Source: Planctomycetota bacterium
Lineage (GTDB): Bacteria > Planctomycetota > Planctomycetia > Gemmatales > Gemmataceae
Length of the DNA stretch: 5,555 bases
Direction: 5' to 3'
NCBI GenBank assembly: GCA_016200155.1
Contig: JACQFG010000077.1
Span: 1-5,555, forward strand
The stretch's first letter is position 1; each line of letters opens with the position of its first letter. A program made the translations under genes and the position numbers. A model generated the notes under the pieces. That model saw only the letters and a program-made list of their open reading frames with translations. It was not told the DNA's origin and did no database searches. Below, piece by piece: positions 1 to 4,916 of this stretch.

Positions 1-485
1 TCGGTGACGGCGGGGCCGCGCTCGTATTCCTGCTTGTAGACCTTGCCGTTGCGGCGGACCTCGGCCTCGGTCCATTCGGAGAGGGCGGTGACGGCCTTGG
101 CGCCGATGCCGTGCAGGCCGGCGGACGTCTTGTAGGTGCGCTTGTCGAACTTGGCACCGGCGCCGACCGTGGTGAGGACGACTTCGAGCGTCGACTTGCC
201 CACCTCCGGATGCGTCTCGACGGGGATGCCGCGGCCATCGTCGGCGACGCTGAGGCTGCCATCGACATGGATCGTGACATGAACGTTCTTGCAATAACCC
301 GCCAGCGACTCATCCACGCTGTTGTAGACCAGCTCGTAAACCAGATGGTGCAGGCCTCTCGAACCGGTATCGCCAATGTAATTCCCCGGCCGCTTGCGGA
401 TGTGGGCGGCGTCCTTGAGAATATTCACATTCTCGGCTTCGTATTGCCCCGCATTTTCCGGCGCGGGTGTGGGTTCGTCGTTCAT
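1..485 (-). CDS. gyrB: DNA gyrase subunit B (GyrB/ParE family), N-terminal 161 residues, cut by window edge
   Basis: ATPase subunit of a type II topoisomerase; with GyrA it introduces negative supercoils ahead of the fork. Only the GHKL ATP-binding part is present. It has the RKRPGNYIGD segment (residues 30-39). The helix with the catalytic Glu and Mg-binding Asn is ELVYNSVDES (E51, N55, D58). The DDGRGIP motif lies at 82-88 and the glycine-rich ATP lid SAGLHGIGAK at 121-130. The ATG at 485 is preceded by AAAGGA (493-498) at good spacing. Several usually fixed positions differ from E. coli GyrB: M to N in RPGMYIG, D to Y before N55, VLHAGGK to TVGAGAK, and GVGVSVVNALS to GIGAKAVTALS. The catalytic residues are kept. 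It is the last gene of the dnaA-dnaN-DUF721-gyrB run and lies 72 bp after the DUF721 stop, with a strong hairpin between them. A ParE-like paralogue cannot be excluded from this fragment. Confidence 0.93.
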   Translation of the reverse strand, partial: MNDEPTPAPENAGQYEAENVNILKDAAHIRKRPGNYIGDTGSRGLHHLVYELVYNSVDESLAGYCKNVHVTIHVDGSLSVADDGRGIPVETHPEVGKSTLEVVLTTVGAGAKFDKRTYKTSAGLHGIGAKAVTALSEWTEAEVRRNGKVYKQEYERGPAVT

Positions 486-490
486 TGGTC

Positions 491-498
491 TATCCTTT
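491..498 (-). promoter_or_regulatory. Shine-Dalgarno site of gyrB
   Basis: On the minus strand AAAGGATA lies just before the gyrB ATG, with 7 nt between AGGA and the start. It supports the start at 485. It sits only a few bases from the foot of the 502-555 hairpin, so that hairpin in the mRNA could affect ribosome access (inference). Confidence 0.7.
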
Positions 499-501
499 CA
501 A

Positions 502-555
502 CCTGTCTTCGTTTAGCGCCCGCGCGGCGCCGCGCGGGCACTAAACGAAGACAGG
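502..555. repeat. Long perfect/near-perfect hairpin, copy 1 of a 38-bp palindromic repeat
   Basis: The outer arms 502-516 and 541-555 are exact 15-bp inverted copies. After one C-A mismatch (517/540) the pairing continues for about 10 more GC-rich pairs to a very small apex near 528-529. The core 510-547 matches 896-933 at 33 of 38 positions. It begins 2 nt after the DUF721 stop and ends just before the gyrB ribosome site. It may act as a terminator/attenuator or RNA-stability element, or be a REP-like mobile repeat. There is no U-run, so a simple intrinsic terminator is not shown. Confidence 0.9.
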
Positions 556-557
556 CG

Positions 558-875
558 TCAAAACTTTCCGACCTTGAAGCGCAATTCCTTGATCGTTTCG
601 CGCGGCAATTTTGAGCGCAGCGCGTCGAGCAATCGACGTTTGTGATAGTGCGTCAGCTCTTGCATCACGACGGCGCTGTTCACTTCGATCTCGAACAGGC
701 CGCGCTTCAATCCCAGCACCCGGGTCGTCGACGCATACTCGACGCCGACGGCCTCCACCCATGCCCGCTCCAGGTGCATCCGCGCCTGCCGGCGGCCCCA
801 GCCGCGCGCCGTGAACAGCCGGGCAAGGATTTCCTTGATCGGTTCCGGATCAGGGTTGTCAGTGCGTGCAGCCAT
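558..875 (-). CDS. DUF721 family protein, DciA-like helicase loader
   Basis: A 105-residue protein of the DUF721 family, whose characterised members (DciA) bind the replicative helicase DnaB and help load it in bacteria without DnaC/DnaI loaders. It shows the family pattern. A short N-terminal helix (about 11-35) is followed by the conserved Trp in AWVEAVG (W39) and the stretch VLGLKRGLFEIEVNSAVVMQ (53-72). The C-terminal half is helical then basic, with YHKRRLLDAL and a closing KELRFKVGKF. Its place between dnaN and gyrB fits a replication role. The ATG at 875 gives the usual family N-terminus, but no clear ribosome site lies before it. Instead, hairpin copy 2 (896-933) ends 20 nt upstream. 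DUF721 membership is clear; the DciA role is inferred from family and neighbours. Confidence 0.85.
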   Translation of the reverse strand: MAARTDNPDPEPIKEILARLFTARGWGRRQARMHLERAWVEAVGVEYASTTRVLGLKRGLFEIEVNSAVVMQELTHYHKRRLLDALRSKLPRETIKELRFKVGKF

Positions 876-895
876 TGGAATTCAACGGTCGCTTG

Positions 896-933
896 CGTTT
901 AGCGCTCGCATGGCGCCGCGCGAGCGCTAAACG
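896..933. repeat. 38-bp hairpin repeat, copy 2
   Basis: The arms 896-909 and 920-933 are exact 14-bp inverted copies around a 10-base loop. Pairing can extend outward by one wobble and two A-T pairs. It lies in the dnaN-DUF721 gap, 15 nt after the dnaN stop. It has the same ends (CGTTTAGCGC) and centre (GGCGCCGCGCG) as copy 1 at 510-547. Of the five differences, one pair is compensatory: T906-A923 here against C520-G537 there. Confidence 0.9.
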
Positions 934-948
934 TAAACGGAAGAAAGA

Positions 949-2067
949 CTACTTCGTCTCCACCAGCGGCACGATGACGTACAGATAGCTCGGCTCATGC
1001 CGAAACACCGCCGGCGCGTTGGCGTCGTTCATGTCGAGCGTCAGCGGCGTGTCCGGTTCGAGGACGCGCAGCATGTCGTTGACAAACTTCGGGTCGAAGC
1101 TGATCTCCAGGCCTTTGCCGTCGTAATCGATTGGCAATTCGACGCGCGACTGGCCCGATTCGACGCCCTGGGCTCGCAGCGTCAGCTTTTTCTTGGCGAA
1201 GTTGAAGCGAACGCGCTTGCTCTCGTCGTCGGTCATGATGGCCGCCTGCCGCACGGCCGCGTTGAACGGACCGACGGTGAGCGGCACGCGATGGGAATGC
1301 TTGGCCGGGATGACTTGCTTGTAGTTCGGGAAACGGCCCTCGACGAGCCGGCTGTAGATCATGGCCCGCTCGGTCTTCATCAGCACCTCGTTGGGCCTCA
1401 TGCTGATGCGGATGATTTCATCAGGCTCCGTCAAATTGCGTTCGAGCAAGGTCATGGCCTTGGTGGGAACGACGGGCAGCTGTCCCTTGGTCGTGTGCCC
1501 GCCATGAGGTTTCGCCTGTCCCGTCATCATGGCGAGCCGCCGGCCGTCGGTCGCGATGAGGGCGGCCTTGTCGTCTTCGAGTTCCCAGAGGACGCCGGTG
1601 GTGGCCCCGAAGCGGACCTGCCCTTCCGTTGCCGCCGCGAAGATGGTGCGCTTGATCATCTCGCGCAGGACGCCGGCGGTGACCTCGTGATATTTTTCTT
1701 CGGCGAACGCGGGGACATCGGGAAACGAGGATGGATCTTCGCCGGGCATGTCGAATTCGTTGGTGTTGCCGTGCACCACGACCTTGTCGGGACCGGCTTC
1801 GATGGTCATCTCCTCGTCGGTCGCTTCACGCAAGATGGCGATGAGCCGAGTCGTCGGCAGGAGCGCCTCGCCGGCCTCCTCGACCTTGATGCCGCGCACC
1901 TCCAGGCGGATGCCGAGTTCCAGATCGGTCGCCATGAGCGTGCAGCGATCATCCTCGACGATGGCCTTGATGTTGCGAAGCACCGGCTTGACGTCGCGCG
2001 TGGCCACGGCGACGCTGGCGAGTTGACATGCGGATAGGAGCCCTTCACGATGACAGGTGATCTTCAT
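949..2067 (-). CDS. dnaN: DNA polymerase III subunit beta (sliding clamp)
   Basis: Ring-shaped processivity clamp that tethers DNA polymerase III and other clamp-binding proteins to DNA. At 372 residues it has the normal family length, with three repeated clamp domains at roughly 1-125, 130-250 and 255-372. Visible landmarks are the N-terminal MKITCHREGLL, the segment IKAIVEDDRCTLMATDLELG (a classic beta-clamp strand pair), YSRLVEGRFPNYKQVIP before domain 3, and the C-terminal YLYVIVPLVETK, which matches the usual YVVMPM end. The ATG at 2067 has an excellent ribosome site, AAAGGA, 8 nt upstream. It is transcribed in the same direction as dnaA and is separated from it by a 286-bp AT-rich gap, as in many bacteria. 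No unusual residues were noticed. Confidence 0.98.
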   Translation of the reverse strand: MKITCHREGLLSACQLASVAVATRDVKPVLRNIKAIVEDDRCTLMATDLELGIRLEVRGIKVEEAGEALLPTTRLIAILREATDEEMTIEAGPDKVVVHGNTNEFDMPGEDPSSFPDVPAFAEEKYHEVTAGVLREMIKRTIFAAATEGQVRFGATTGVLWELEDDKAALIATDGRRLAMMTGQAKPHGGHTTKGQLPVVPTKAMTLLERNLTEPDEIIRISMRPNEVLMKTERAMIYSRLVEGRFPNYKQVIPAKHSHRVPLTVGPFNAAVRQAAIMTDDESKRVRFNFAKKKLTLRAQGVESGQSRVELPIDYDGKGLEISFDPKFVNDMLRVLEPDTPLTLDMNDANAPAVFRHEPSYLYVIVPLVETK

Positions 2068-2075
2068 GCGGTAAG

Positions 2076-2081
2076 TCCTTT
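2076..2081 (-). promoter_or_regulatory. Shine-Dalgarno site of dnaN
   Basis: Minus-strand AAAGGA ends 8 nt before the dnaN ATG. It is close to the anti-SD complement and fixes the start at 2067. Confidence 0.75.
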
Positions 2082-2110
2082 ACTAATTACTTTCTTTGTA
2101 AATACAGTCG

Positions 2111-2119
2111 TAGTAGTAA
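2111..2119 (+). promoter_or_regulatory. DnaA-trio-like run
   Basis: TAG TAG TAA, three consecutive [T/A]A[G/A] triplets inside the AT-rich patch next to dnaN. In characterised origins such triplets lie beside a DnaA box and guide DnaA onto single-stranded DNA. Here no good box is adjacent, so this is suggestive only. Confidence 0.3.
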
Positions 2120-2353
2120 TGGTCACAAGGTATCTGTTGATGAATCATGTGCCGCCGCGTCATGGCCTTTGCTTTTCGGTCTGTTGCACACGTTCACCGT
2201 GGTGGGGAAAACGTGTTGCTGCATTGTCGAGGCAGCAAGGGTGAGCGACGATCGTTTGCCATTCCGGGTCTGCGGCCATGGATTCCGTTTCCTGCATCAT
2301 CCGTTCCTGACATGCGATAACGACGTCGTCAACAGTTTTTCCCCCAGCACTCG

Positions 2354-2572
2354 TCAAGACAGTTCGCTTTGCAGCTGACGAACGGCGCCCGCCAGAGCGG
2401 CATCGGTCTTCAGCGCCATCGCTACTTTTTCACAAGCATGCTGCACGGTCTTGTGGTCGCGGCCGCCGAAGCACATGCCGATCTTCTGCAGCGACAGGCC
2501 CGTCAAGCTGCGGGCCAGGTACATGCTGACCTGGCGCGGCAGCATCACATCGTGTGATCGCTGGGCCGACAA
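2354..2572 (-). CDS. dnaA: dnaA, 3' part: DnaA domain IV (DNA-binding), out of frame with the 5' part
   Basis: C-terminal DNA-binding domain of the replication initiator DnaA. The helix-turn-helix region reads LPRQVSMYLAR followed by LSLQKIGMCFGGRDHKTVQH, the DnaA signature, and the protein ends QLQSELS. Only the first few codons before LPRQ are doubtful: the frame opens at a TTG (2572) directly after an in-frame TGA and has no ribosome site. It is therefore best read as the tail of dnaA, not a separate gene. In GGRDHKTV a Lys stands where E. coli DnaA has Thr435, one of the base-reading residues. The preceding ATPase part lies in the frame one base earlier, and the sensor II/linker segment between the two is absent. 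The fragment could be non-functional, or the break could be a sequence error. Confidence 0.85.
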   Translation of the reverse strand: MSAQRSHDVMLPRQVSMYLARSLTGLSLQKIGMCFGGRDHKTVQHACEKVAMALKTDAALAGAVRQLQSELS

Positions 2573-3149
2573 TCAGGTGCTGGGTCAGCCAGTCGAGGAT
2601 CGCGCCGGCGATGCCGAGCCTGGCATCTTCAGCCAGCAGCTGCAACAAACGCAGCCGGCTCGGCGCTTGCATCGGCTCTAGCGCGACCACCAGGCCTGCC
2701 GCGAGCCGATCGGTCAATCGTCGGGCCACCGGGGCGCCGCGATGCCGCAACCGGCTCGGCCCGTTCAGGGCAGTCAGGACGGTCGGCTGCAGGTGCACGC
2801 ATCGGTGATCGAGCAATTCAATAAGCGTTGCCGTGAAGCGCGTCGGCAGATGCTGCAGGTCTTCCACGATCAAGAGATCCGCGTTTCTGGCGTTGTCCAG
2901 GTCGCGCGTGTCGGCGAAGTCGTTGCTGGACAGGGCGCAAACCTCGAGCCCGTTTGCCATCGCTTCGTCGGCGAGGGCGCGCATGAGCGACGTCTTGCCG
3001 CTGCCGCTCGGACCGTGCAAGTGCAGGGGGTTCGCCGACCCGCAGGGATCCTTTGCCGTCATCGAATGCAGCACGTCCTGAACCGCCGCGAGGGCACGGC
3101 GATTCTCCGGCGTGGCCAGCAATCGAGGCATGGGAAACCGAGGCGGCAT
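2430..3149 (-). CDS. dnaA: dnaA, 5' part: DnaA AAA+ ATPase domain, frameshifted before sensor II
   Basis: Replication initiator ATPase. The protein starts directly at domain III, with no domain I/II; I believe short DnaA proteins like this occur in planctomycetes. Visible elements are Walker A GPSGSGKT (46-53), Walker B LIVEDLQ (93-99, Glu in place of the usual first Asp), sensor I VLTALNGPSRL (124-134) and a box VII/arginine-finger region RRLTDRLAAGLVVALEP (143-159, likely R148). Homology stops at AILDWLTQHL (183-192). The following ~47 residues are domain IV DNA read in the wrong frame. A normal DnaA would continue with a GxRxLEGAL sensor II motif and a linker helix. About 60 residues are missing and domain IV resumes in the +1 frame at 2572. 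The ATG at 3149 has GAGG 9 nt upstream, and an extended -10 lies about 65 bp upstream. Confidence 0.88.
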   Translation of the reverse strand: MPPRFPMPRLLATPENRRALAAVQDVLHSMTAKDPCGSANPLHLHGPSGSGKTSLMRALADEAMANGLEVCALSSNDFADTRDLDNARNADLLIVEDLQHLPTRFTATLIELLDHRCVHLQPTVLTALNGPSRLRHRGAPVARRLTDRLAAGLVVALEPMQAPSRLRLLQLLAEDARLGIAGAILDWLTQHLIVGPAITRCDAAAPGQHVPGPQLDGPVAAEDRHVLRRPRPQDRAACL

Positions 3150-3213
3150 GCGGAAAAACCTCGCAGCGATCGCGCTTCGAATCGGCCGGATCGCACATCC
3201 GTCCGCGGCCGTT

Positions 3214-3222
3214 ATTATATCA
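3214..3222 (-). promoter_or_regulatory. Promoter of dnaA: extended -10 TGATATAAT
   Basis: On the minus strand the perfect -10 TATAAT (3214-3219) carries the extended -10 TG one base upstream. The -35 region is poor (CTGTCC at 18-bp spacing matches 3 of 6), as is common for extended -10 promoters. Transcription would start near 3207, giving a leader of about 58 nt before the dnaA ATG. This is the only notable signal in the 150-bp gap 3150-3299, which otherwise shows no gene. Confidence 0.55.
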
Positions 3223-3299
3223 AAAACGCGCCTATTCGGACAGGGTTCCGTCTGGCTCTAACTCATTGTAAATCAAAGACTTGCAAAGCGAAAAACCGC

Positions 3300-4439
3300 T
3301 CAACTTGGCTCTCCGGACGTGGCGCGCAACCTGTTCACACAAAGGGCGATACGGCGAGCCGCTTCGTCGACTTCCAACTCGCTCAGCAGCGGGCTGAGGC
3401 TGAAGCGCATCGCCGAGTGCAGCACGTCGCCGGTCTTGCCCATCGCCGCCAGCACGGGGGACGGCAACAGCGACCCGCTCGAACAGGCGGAGCCGGTCGA
3501 GCAGGCCACATCGGCGAGATCGAGCGTCATCAGCAGTGCGTCGGCGCTGCAGCCCGGAAACGACAGGTTGAGAGCGTGCGGCAGACCGGAATCCTCGGCG
3601 CCGTTCAAAATGACAGGCGCCGCATGACTGCGCAGCTGCGCCAGGAAGCGGCGGCGCAGCCCGAGGACGCGCGTGTTATGGGCATCGAGGTTTTGCACCG
3701 ACCAGTCGAGGGCCGTCGCCATGCCGACGGCGAGCGGGACCGGCTCGGTGCCCGGACGCTTGCCGTGCTGCTGATGGCCGCCCAGCAATAGCGGACGGAG
3801 TTTCGTGTTGCGGCGCACGATCAGGGCGCCGATGCCCTTGGGGCCGTGAAACTTGTGGGCGCTGATGGTCATCGACGTGACGCCCAGCTGACGAAACGAA
3901 ATCGGCATCTTCCCACCGGCCGCCGCCGCATCGCAGTGAAAGGGCGCCTTGCCGTTGAGTGTTCGCGTCAAAGCTTCGATGGGCTGGATCGCGCCAGTCT
4001 CGTGATTGGCCAACATGACGGCCACAAGGCGCGTGTCGTCGGGAATCGTCACCGCATTCAGGTCGACGCAACCCTCGGATGTGACCGGCAGGGATACGAG
4101 CCTGAAGCCGCGATCGGTCAGCTGACGGATGGGCTCGACGACGCTGGGATGTTCGATTGGGCTGCTGAGGATGGCGCCGGGCGTCGTGCCGATGAGACCG
4201 AAGATGGCGAGGTTATTCGCTTCGGTGGCGCCGCTGGTGAAGAGGACTTCGTCGGGATGAGCGTCGAGGAGTTGGGCGATGCGTTCGCGGGCGTCTTCGA
4301 GGGCCTGGCGCGCCTGCCTGCCGAAGCGGTGGCTGCTCGCGGGATTGCCGGGCCGATCGCAGAGGTAAGGGCGCATCGCTTCCCAGACCGCGGGGAGCAT
4401 CGGCGTACTGGCGTTGTTGTCGAGATAAATGGCATTCAT
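3300..4439 (-). CDS. Cysteine desulfurase, NifS/IscS type (class V aminotransferase fold)
   Basis: PLP enzyme that removes sulfur from cysteine as a protein persulfide for Fe-S clusters, tRNA thiolation or other sulfur uses. At 379 residues it has the family length. Motifs are YLDNNAST (5-12), SGATEANN (69-76), EHPSV with the PLP-stacking His (H97), ANHETGAIQP (144-153), the PLP-binding Lys in SAHKFHGPKG (K196), RPGTEP (228-233) and the catalytic loop STGSACSSGS with C319. The usual DAVQ/DATQ motif reads DAAA (170-173), so the Gln that hydrogen-bonds the PLP ring oxygen is Ala. I chose the ATG at 4439 because MNAIYLDNNA is the common family start; a GTG at 4457 would add six residues, and neither has a clear ribosome site. 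A 34-codon membrane-protein gene ends 53 bp upstream and is probably co-transcribed. It could be iscS, nifS or a sufS-like housekeeping copy; no Fe-S scaffold gene is nearby to decide. Confidence 0.95.
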   Translation of the reverse strand: MNAIYLDNNASTPMLPAVWEAMRPYLCDRPGNPASSHRFGRQARQALEDARERIAQLLDAHPDEVLFTSGATEANNLAIFGLIGTTPGAILSSPIEHPSVVEPIRQLTDRGFRLVSLPVTSEGCVDLNAVTIPDDTRLVAVMLANHETGAIQPIEALTRTLNGKAPFHCDAAAAGGKMPISFRQLGVTSMTISAHKFHGPKGIGALIVRRNTKLRPLLLGGHQQHGKRPGTEPVPLAVGMATALDWSVQNLDAHNTRVLGLRRRFLAQLRSHAAPVILNGAEDSGLPHALNLSFPGCSADALLMTLDLADVACSTGSACSSGSLLPSPVLAAMGKTGDVLHSAMRFSLSPLLSELEVDEAARRIALCVNRLRATSGEPS

Positions 4440-4492
4440 GGCAGTAACAGACGGCACGGGGTCAGGGGACGGGCCCTGGTCCCATGCTCATT

Positions 4493-4597
4493 CTACTGCT
4501 GCTCTTGCGGCTTTTCCTCGTTGCGCGTCCGCACAAAGAAAAAATAGATGCCGACGACCAGGCACGCGCAGGTCGCCACGACCCAAAAGAGTTCCAT
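4493..4597 (-). CDS. Small single-pass membrane protein, 34 residues
   Basis: An unrecognised short gene. It starts at ATG 4597 with a strong ribosome site (GGGGAG, 7 nt upstream) and stops at TAG 4493-4495. The product opens MELFWVVATCACLVVGIYFF, which is an uninterrupted hydrophobic segment (about residues 3-22). It then turns basic (VRTRN, 22-26) and finishes with a charged tail rich in Glu and Gln. This looks like one transmembrane helix with a short cytoplasmic tail, by the positive-inside rule. A TTGACA-N17-TACGCT promoter candidate lies 42 bp upstream. It precedes the cysteine desulfurase on the same strand. Function unknown. The good ribosome site, the clean membrane segment and the promoter make it likely real despite its size. 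Confidence 0.65.
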   Translation of the reverse strand: MELFWVVATCACLVVGIYFFFVRTRNEEKPQEQQ

Positions 4598-4604
4598 GAT
4601 GTGT

Positions 4605-4610
4605 CTCCCC
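4605..4610 (-). promoter_or_regulatory. Shine-Dalgarno site of the 34-codon membrane-protein gene
   Basis: GGGGAG on the minus strand, 7 nt before the ATG at 4597. It is the main evidence that this very short reading frame is translated. Confidence 0.6.
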
Positions 4611-4638
4611 GGTAAGGTGAAAAGAGAACCCGTGCGCA

Positions 4639-4667
4639 AGCGTAGGTCGCGGGTGGGGATTTGTCAA
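4639..4667 (-). promoter_or_regulatory. Candidate sigma70-type promoter for the small membrane protein / cysteine desulfurase unit
   Basis: Minus strand: perfect -35 TTGACA (4662-4667), exactly 17 bp, then TACGCT (4639-4644), which keeps the key T, A and final T of TATAAT but matches only 3 of 6. The predicted start near 4632 gives a leader of about 35 nt to the ATG at 4597, with the ribosome site inside it. Confidence 0.4.
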
Positions 4668-4703
4668 ATGTGCCGATTATGCAGATTATCCGAAGCAGCT
4701 CAT

Positions 4704-4759
4704 CGTAGACATCACGCTCCGCGTGATGCATCCCCATCACGCGGAGCGTGATGTCTACG
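4704..4759. repeat. Nested double palindrome (25-bp perfect arms)
   Basis: The arms 4704-4728 and 4735-4759 are exact 25-bp inverted copies around a 6-base loop (CATCCC). Each arm also contains its own palindrome, CATCACGC-TCC-GCGTGATG at 4710-4728 and its reverse copy at 4735-4753. The element can therefore fold as one long hairpin or two short ones. It begins CGTAG and ends CTACG. It lies between divergent genes, so a terminator role is less obvious; a REP/MITE-like repeat is the likely explanation. Confidence 0.92.
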
Positions 4760-4900
4760 GTTGCGGCTCGGCCGCGTAAAGCTCTGACCGGCACAACCGT
4801 TCGCGTTTCGCCAGATTTCGCACGCTTTGTGATCCGGCGAGCTTTAGCATCGAGCGCAGAGTCAAGCGTTTCCGATGAATGGGGAGTGCTAATTCGCGCA

Positions 4901-4910
4901 AGAGGGGAGA
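4901..4910 (+). promoter_or_regulatory. Shine-Dalgarno site of the secreted-protein gene
   Basis: AGAGGGGAGA lies 6 nt before the ATG at 4917. The strong purine-rich site fixes the start. Confidence 0.65.
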
Positions 4911-4916
4911 AACGCC

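Larger units (their letters stand above)
2068..2353. other. dnaA-dnaN intergenic region, candidate replication origin (oriC)
   Basis: This 286-bp gap has no convincing gene. Its dnaN side is strikingly AT-rich for this window: only 14 of 50 bases in 2071-2120 are G or C. That stretch holds TAGTAGTAA (2111-2119), three tandem units of the [T/A]A[G/A] pattern described as DnaA-trios in bacterial unwinding elements. No exact TTATCCACA box is present on either strand. The nearest are imperfect sites: TTTTCCCCA on the minus strand (about 2203-2211, 7 of 9), TGTTGCACA on the plus strand (about 2182-2190, 6 of 9) and GTATTTACA on the minus strand (2098-2106, 6 of 9). Position between dnaA and dnaN, the AT-rich patch and the trio-like run support an origin; the weak boxes argue for caution. 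A dnaN promoter is likely here but I could not place one. Confidence 0.42.
4598..4916. other. Divergent intergenic region, 319 bp
   Basis: This gap separates the minus-strand membrane-protein gene from the plus-strand secreted-protein gene. It holds the TTGACA promoter candidate (4639-4667), the double palindrome (4704-4759) and the plus-strand ribosome site (4901-4910). I found no convincing plus-strand promoter, although GCTAAT at 4888-4893 is a weak -10 possibility. No further gene is supported here. Confidence 0.6.

Noticed and set aside
997..2037. 346-residue plus-strand open frame
   Set aside because: Antisense shadow of dnaN in high-GC DNA; composition is unlike a folded protein and there is no ribosome site.
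2160..2357. 65-residue minus-strand frame overlapping the dnaA stop through TTGA
   Set aside because: TTG start without ribosome site, no recognisable protein pattern, and it runs across the candidate origin.
2560..2582. Programmed +1 frameshift joining the two dnaA parts
   Set aside because: No prfB-like slippery site is visible, and a shift alone would still leave out sensor II and the linker, so a deletion fits better.
3285..3300. Intrinsic terminator after the cysteine desulfurase
   Set aside because: Only a 4-bp stem (AGCG/CGCT) with the T-run in the loop, not after the stem.
2742..3791. 349-residue plus-strand open frame
   Set aside because: It spans the antisense of dnaA, the promoter gap and the desulfurase gene, which is typical of a GC-rich shadow frame.
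4460..4484. Small GC-rich hairpin (GGGAC/GTCCC) just upstream of the desulfurase start
   Set aside because: Five-base stem in GC-rich DNA; could be a decayed repeat but is not distinguishable from chance.
3846..4547. 233-residue plus-strand open frame
   Set aside because: Antisense of the cysteine desulfurase, whose motifs are unmistakable.
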